A stretch of DNA of 64,000 nucleotides, taken from Ruminococcus sp. GTDB taxonomy: Bacteria > Bacillota > Clostridia > Oscillospirales > Acutalibacteraceae. The DNA lies in the NCBI GenBank assembly GCA_017473555.1, contig JAFUKO010000068.1, positions 28,883 through 92,882 of the forward strand, in the 5' to 3' direction. The notes under the pieces are model-generated. The model saw only the letters and a program-made list of their open reading frames with translations, made no database searches and was not told the origin of the DNA. Shown here one piece after another: positions 59,930 through 64,000 of this stretch; the stretch's first letter is position 1, and each line of letters opens with the position of its first letter. The position numbers and the translations under genes are program-made.

Positions 59930-60103
59930 ACTTGTAAACAATGTTACAATTTTCTTTAAAACACTATAAATTGTGATAAATAAATAGCTTTTACGCTATA
60001 TTGTGGGTGCTTTCAGATACCCGCTCAAGGAAAACGATGTTTGTTTTCGCCTTGAGAAACTCAAATTGTGTCAACGGTGTAATTTTTATAGGACACAATT
60101 TTT
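59930..60103 (+). ncRNA. Putative structured leader with terminator upstream of ftsL
   Basis: The 411-base gap between rsmH and ftsL holds several stems: ATAGC/GCTAT (59984-59999), GTGGGT/ACCCGC (60003-60024), CTCAAGG-AAAAC with GTTTT-CG-CCTTGAG (60024-60056), and last AAATTGTGTC (60063-60072) with GACACAATTT (60092-60101) followed by Ts, an intrinsic terminator 100 bases before ftsL. The series resembles a riboswitch or attenuator. I match it to no known class. Confidence 0.5.
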
Positions 60104-60203
60104 GCTTATGATTATTTACTTTTTACATATCGCCTGAAAAACAGAAACCAAAACAGAACCAAAAACAGAACAGAATTGAAATGACAGGACACGGGGTGCA
60201 TCT

Positions 60204-60752
60204 ATGTTTTACGACAACCGTAATCTGGCTTATGACCTTCGCTTGTTCGAAGAAGAAGAGATTCGCTCTTCTACAGTAGAAACCCCAAAGAAGAAACAAG
60301 CCGATAAGCCGAAAAAGAAACAACAGAATACGCATGTCGACAAAAAGAGCACGGGCGAGAGCAGTTCTATCAAACGTATCAAACGTAGAAAGAACAACTT
60401 CCTTAACATCTCGCTTGCAGTGGTGCTCGCAGTAGTGATTGTGGCGGTGGTAGGTCTTATTATCCACGGTCAGGTTCAGCTTACAGAGCTCAACCAGCAG
60501 ATCAGTGCGGCAAACAGCGTGCTTGAGGAACAGCAGAGTTTATATACTCAGCTTGAAATGAAAGTCGACGCAAGCATATCAACAGCCGTTGTTGAGAAGT
60601 ATGCACAGGAAAAACTGGGAATGATTAAGGTGTCTAACTCACAGAAAGAGTTCATAAGCCTTAGTGAAGGCGACAAGGTCGAGCTCACCATGAGCGATAA
60701 CGACACAGTCTTCGATGCTATTGCCGATGCGTTTTCCTCACTTTGGTCATAA
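60204..60752 (+). CDS. ftsL: FtsL/DivIC-like cell-division protein
   Basis: A 182-residue bitopic protein: a long Lys-rich cytoplasmic N terminus (1-66), one transmembrane helix (67-88), and an extracytoplasmic leucine-zipper coiled coil (90-130) ending with 'VEKYAQEKLGMIK', characteristic of FtsL/septum-formation-initiator proteins. Position between rsmH and the PBP gene is that of ftsL, so I use that symbol; the sequence alone does not separate it from DivIC. A GGGGTGC precedes the ATG. Confidence 0.85.
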   Translation: MFYDNRNLAYDLRLFEEEEIRSSTVETPKKKQADKPKKKQQNTHVDKKSTGESSSIKRIKRRKNNFLNISLAVVLAVVIVAVVGLIIHGQVQLTELNQQISAANSVLEEQQSLYTQLEMKVDASISTAVVEKYAQEKLGMIKVSNSQKEFISLSEGDKVELTMSDNDTVFDAIADAFSSLWS

Positions 60753-60785
60753 CTTTTTAACCGGCGTAATAGTATGTAGAAGATA

Positions 60786-60814
60786 AGAGTTGAGATTTTG
60801 TCTTAACTCTTTTT
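60786..60814 (+). terminator. Terminator between ftsL and the PBP gene
   Basis: AGAGTTGAGA (60786-60795) pairs with TCTTAACTCT (60801-60810), one wobble, then Ts. The PBP gene may have its own promoter in the following 130 AT-rich bases. Confidence 0.7.
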
Positions 60815-60944
60815 CTGCTATTGTATTGGTTGTATTTTTTATCGAAATCTGACCCGATTATTCAAAAAAATTTATTTTTTATAGTTTTATGAGCTGTTTT
60901 TACTCAGCTTTAATACTGAAAATTTTGGAAAGGAGAGAACACTT

Positions 60945-63254
60945 ATGAGCTCTAAACAAAAGGGTGCTACCCAAAGACTTCGTCAGCGTACTGTATGGCT
61001 GCTTATCATATTGCTTGCTGTAGGATTTGGTGCGGTTATCTCAAGACTTGCTTATCTTCAGCTCATAGTGGGCGAGGATCTCCAGCAAAAGGCTGTTTCC
61101 CAACAGCTTTCGGACACAACTATCAGTGCTAAACGAGGCACTATATACGACCGTAACGGAAAAATTCTTGCACAGAGTGCGTCGGTATGGCAGGTGGTAC
61201 TTTCTCCGGCTAACTTCAAGACTGACGAGCAACGTGAGTTTGTTGCTACACGTCTTGCTGAAATACTCGATTTAGAAAAAGAAGATGTTCTGGAAAAAAC
61301 AAAGCAGGACAGTTATTACACCGTAGTCAAGCGTAAAATCGAAAGCGAAGAGCAAAAGCAGATTTTAGAGTTGATGAATGTAGTAGAAGAAAAATACAAG
61401 CTTAGTAGTGTTATCGCTTTGCTTGATGATTACAAGCGTTACTATCCTTACAGCGAGCTTGCTTCGTCAGTTATCGGATTTACCGGTTCAGATGACCAGG
61501 GACTTTCCGGTGTTGAATACCAGTATGATGAGTATCTCACAGGAACACCTGGCAGACTTGTAACAGCAACTAACGCTAACGGAACAGTGATGCCGTTCGA
61601 TTACAGCCAGAATGTCGATGCTGTTGACGGTAACTCGGTTGTACTGACAATCGACGAGACTATCCAGAGCATCGTTGAGAAATATATGAAGAAGGCTATC
61701 GAGGACTACAACGTTTACAACCGTGGCGTTTGTATCGCTATGGATGTTCGAAACGGTGAAGTCCTTGCAATGGCAACGGTTGAGGGTTATGACTCAAATG
61801 ATCCGTTTACTATCAGCCGTGAGGAACAGAAGAAAATCAAGGAGATAGATAAAGAGTATCTCATTGAAAACGGATATCTCAAAGAAGAGGATAATCCTAC
61901 TCAGGAAGAGTATGATAAGATTCTTGCTACCGCTAAAAGCGAAGCTGAGAGTGCTGCTCTTACAAAGATGTGGCGAAACAAGGCTATCAGTGATACATAC
62001 TATCCTGGTTCCGTATTCAAAATGATTACCCTTTCGATGGCACTCGAAGAGGGTACAATAAATCAGGACTCCAGATTCAACTGTTCAGGTGCGTTCCAAC
62101 TCTATGATAAGAGTATCGGTTGTCACTACAGTGCAGGTCACGGTACACAGACTTATGCAGAGGCTCTGTGTAACTCATGTAACCCTGCGTTTATTCAGAT
62201 TGGTCAGTCGGTTGGAGAAGAAAAGTTCTGGCAGTATTACCAGTCTTTCGGCTTCTCTGAGAAAACAGGTATTGACCTTCCTGGTGAATCTGACGACCTG
62301 TTCTTTACTGAGGATGGTTCAATGGGTCCTGTTGACCTTGCGGTTGCGTCTTTCGGTCAGAACTTCTCAATTACTCCTATCCAGATGATTACAGCAGCGT
62401 CAGCTATTGCTAACGGCGGCGATCTTGTTCAGCCACACGTTGTTAAGCAGATTTTAGGTATAGACGGTTCTGTTGTTCAGAATATCAGCACAAACACAAA
62501 GCGTCAGGTTATCTCAGAACAGGTAGCTGAAGAGATGCGTGGTATACTCGAGCAGAATGCTATCGACGGTACCGGTAAAAACGGTTATGTAGCAGGTTAC
62601 AGAATCGCAGGTAAAACCGGTACAACCGAGAAACTCAATGACTCAAACGGCGACGGCGTTCAGGACTATATTGCTTCATACTGTGGTTTTGCTCCGGCTG
62701 ATGACCCTGAAATAGCGATGCTGGTGTTCTTTGATACTCCGCTTTCAGGCAACTACTATGGTAGTGCGGTTGCAGCTCCTGTATTTGCAAGCATCATGGG
62801 TGAGGTTCTTCCTTATCTCGAGCTTGATGCACAGTATACTGAGGATGAGGCTGCAAATGTTGACACTACCGCAGGTACATACACAGGTCTTTCTGTGAGT
62901 GAAGCTTCCAAGATTGTTAATTCCGACGGATTTAACGTTACAATAAAGGGTGAGGGTACAACAGTTGTATCTCAGGTGCCTGCTGCAGGTAGTAAGATTC
63001 CTACAGGCGGTACGGTTGTACTTTATACCGATGATAGTAGCACTACAGAAAAGGTCACAGTGCCAAGCCTTATCGGTTTCTCTGTTGCAGATGTAAACTA
63101 CATTGCTTCTCAGTATGGACTTAACGTCAGCCTCGCAGGTATGGTAAGCTCTAGCGACTGTACTTCGATCTCTCAGGATATCGCTGAGGGTACTACCGTG
63201 AGTCCGGGTACCGTTATTACGGTTACATTCAGTTCAAGCGGTGTAAATGACTAA
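60945..63254 (+). CDS. ftsI: Penicillin-binding transpeptidase (FtsI/SpoVD type) with two PASTA domains
   Basis: A 769-residue class B PBP: transmembrane helix (about 15-37), dimerisation domain ('AKRGTIYDRNGKILAQSA'), and a transpeptidase domain with S356-x-x-K359 ('SVFK'), S411-C-N413 and K557-T-G. Two PASTA repeats (about 640-769) end the protein, as in PBP2x and SpoVD. It crosslinks septal peptidoglycan. The division-gene context supports FtsI, though a SpoVD role cannot be excluded. GGAAAGGAGAG precedes the ATG. Confidence 0.93.
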   Translation: MSSKQKGATQRLRQRTVWLLIILLAVGFGAVISRLAYLQLIVGEDLQQKAVSQQLSDTTISAKRGTIYDRNGKILAQSASVWQVVLSPANFKTDEQREFVATRLAEILDLEKEDVLEKTKQDSYYTVVKRKIESEEQKQILELMNVVEEKYKLSSVIALLDDYKRYYPYSELASSVIGFTGSDDQGLSGVEYQYDEYLTGTPGRLVTATNANGTVMPFDYSQNVDAVDGNSVVLTIDETIQSIVEKYMKKAIEDYNVYNRGVCIAMDVRNGEVLAMATVEGYDSNDPFTISREEQKKIKEIDKEYLIENGYLKEEDNPTQEEYDKILATAKSEAESAALTKMWRNKAISDTYYPGSVFKMITLSMALEEGTINQDSRFNCSGAFQLYDKSIGCHYSAGHGTQTYAEALCNSCNPAFIQIGQSVGEEKFWQYYQSFGFSEKTGIDLPGESDDLFFTEDGSMGPVDLAVASFGQNFSITPIQMITAASAIANGGDLVQPHVVKQILGIDGSVVQNISTNTKRQVISEQVAEEMRGILEQNAIDGTGKNGYVAGYRIAGKTGTTEKLNDSNGDGVQDYIASYCGFAPADDPEIAMLVFFDTPLSGNYYGSAVAAPVFASIMGEVLPYLELDAQYTEDEAANVDTTAGTYTGLSVSEASKIVNSDGFNVTIKGEGTTVVSQVPAAGSKIPTGGTVVLYTDDSSTTEKVTVPSLIGFSVADVNYIASQYGLNVSLAGMVSSSDCTSISQDIAEGTTVSPGTVITVTFSSSGVND

Positions 63255-63287
63255 CATAAACTTACTAAAAATAAATGAGGTGTAAAA

Positions 63288-64000
63288 ATGGAATTAGGAA
63301 TATGGACTTTTGCGACAGCACTCGTTTCATTTGCCATTGCTGCTATTTCGGGAAGATACCTTGTGCCTTTTCTGCACAAGCTGAAGTATGGTCAGACTAT
63401 TCTTGATATCGGTCCTTCATGGCATAAGAATAAGCAGGGTACTCCTACTATGGGCGGATTGATGTTCATCTTGGGTATCACGATTTCTACAATCTTATTC
63501 GTTGTATTGTACGCTGTAAATCACGACGGTCTTGGGGATAACGACCTCTTCGTTTTCACAGGTTTGTTTATGGCTCTGTGCTATGGTGGCATCGGTTTTA
63601 TAGATGACTATATCAAAGTAGTAAAAAAGCGCAACTTAGGTTTAACTGCTATTCAAAAGCTTGTTTTACAGTTTACAGTAGCTGCTGTTTATCTTTTCAT
63701 AATGTATAAGTTCGGTGATAACACTGAATTGTTTATTCCATTTTTAGGTTATGTAGATCTCGGCTTTTTCTACTATATCATTATGGCTCTTATTATCGTT
63801 GGTATTACAAATGCGGTTAACCTGACTGACGGTATTGATGGTCTTAACGGTTCAATAACTTTCTTTGTTGCATTATTTTTAATGATTATAGCAACCATCC
63901 TCGGTAGTTTTAAGTCAGACGTGTTGTTCTCAGCCTCTGTTGCGGGCGGATGTTTAGGCTTTTTAGTATGGAACTTCCACCCTGCAAAGGTGTTTATGGG
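63288..64000 (+). CDS. mraY: Phospho-N-acetylmuramoyl-pentapeptide transferase (partial, runs off the window)
   Basis: The first 237 codons of MraY, open to the window end. Multiple transmembrane helices are seen with 'GTPTMGGLMF', 'GGIGFIDDYIKVVKKRNLGL' (catalytic DD) and 'NAVNLTDGIDGLNG'. It makes lipid I from UDP-MurNAc-pentapeptide and undecaprenyl phosphate. The ATG at 63288 has GAGGTG 8 bases before it. It follows the PBP gene by 33 bases, without murE and murF between them. Confidence 0.96.
   Translation, partial: MELGIWTFATALVSFAIAAISGRYLVPFLHKLKYGQTILDIGPSWHKNKQGTPTMGGLMFILGITISTILFVVLYAVNHDGLGDNDLFVFTGLFMALCYGGIGFIDDYIKVVKKRNLGLTAIQKLVLQFTVAAVYLFIMYKFGDNTELFIPFLGYVDLGFFYYIIMALIIVGITNAVNLTDGIDGLNGSITFFVALFLMIIATILGSFKSDVLFSASVAGGCLGFLVWNFHPAKVFM

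Noticed and set aside
59930-60103. c-di-AMP (ydaO) or other known riboswitch before ftsL
   Set aside because: Conserved core sequences of those classes are not seen; I report it only as an unclassified leader.
1-64000. tRNA, rRNA, insertion sequence or prophage genes
   Set aside because: No cloverleaf T-arm, transposase, integrase or phage structural gene was noticed on either strand.

Overview
The window is a 64 kb chromosomal stretch from a low-to-moderate G+C Gram-positive bacterium of the class Clostridia, most likely a gut or rumen Ruminococcaceae/Oscillospiraceae relative of Ruminococcus. The basis is Firmicutes gene orders (phoH-ybeY-dgkA-era-yqzL-recO, ylxM-ffh-rpsP-khpA-rimM-trmD, mraZ-rsmH-ftsL-PBP-mraY), a cysteine T-box leader, SigH- and PdaB-like sporulation-type proteins, and five secreted proteins with dockerin modules (paired 'DxDxDGxxxxxDATxIQ' F-hands). 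One dockerin protein also carries starch-binding-like modules, which points to a cellulosome/amylosome-type organism. The species is an inference and not proven.

Layout. 1-4.1 kb: a cyclase-family hydrolase, a membrane-anchored alpha/beta hydrolase and a paralogous EF-G with degenerate GTPase motifs. 4.2-8.5 kb (minus): pgk-tpiA-gpmI glycolytic operon and trmL. 8.6-18.4 kb: accessory region with a glycine-rich mini-protein, a BspA-type LRR protein with dockerin, luxS and a GH25 muramidase, a very large dockerin protein joining a metallophosphoesterase to several starch-binding-like modules, an ECF sigma factor with its membrane partner, and a polysaccharide deacetylase. 18.4-33.8 kb (minus): T-box/cysE-cysS, recA-recX-rimO-pgsA, a long operon (trmB, FG-GAP lipoprotein, response regulator, histidine kinase, DUF1385, prmC), trmK with a split nif3, two small metal/redox proteins and a SigH-like sigma factor. 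34-40.3 kb (plus): comM/yifB, murA, walJ, rlmH, rqcH. 40.3-42.1 kb: an XRE regulator and a dockerin protein between two look-alike terminators. 42.1-48.5 kb (minus): phoH through mutS2. 48.5-56.4 kb (plus): SRP/ribosome-maturation genes, HPr, uvrC, rsmD, coaD and a coiled-coil protein. 56.6-58.2 kb: two tandem paralogues with N-terminal dockerins. 58.3-64 kb: the start of the dcw cell-division cluster, running off the end inside mraY.

How it works together. Most genes are housekeeping (glycolysis, translation, RNA modification, DNA repair, envelope synthesis). The accessory layer consists of secreted dockerin proteins, mostly single genes or short units with a signal peptide, and several with near-consensus promoters and strong terminators. 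They would attach to cohesins encoded elsewhere; no cohesin is seen here. The most unusual item is the metallophosphoesterase with starch-binding-like modules and an internal dockerin, a candidate enzyme for removing phosphate from phosphorylated starch or a similar polysaccharide. Other items to examine are the apparently frameshifted nif3, the EF-G paralogue with a lost guanine-specificity Asp, a ~200-nt structured leader with terminator before ftsL, and 10-bp-phased GTGG boxes before mraZ. No CRISPR array, tRNA, rRNA, IS element or prophage was seen.
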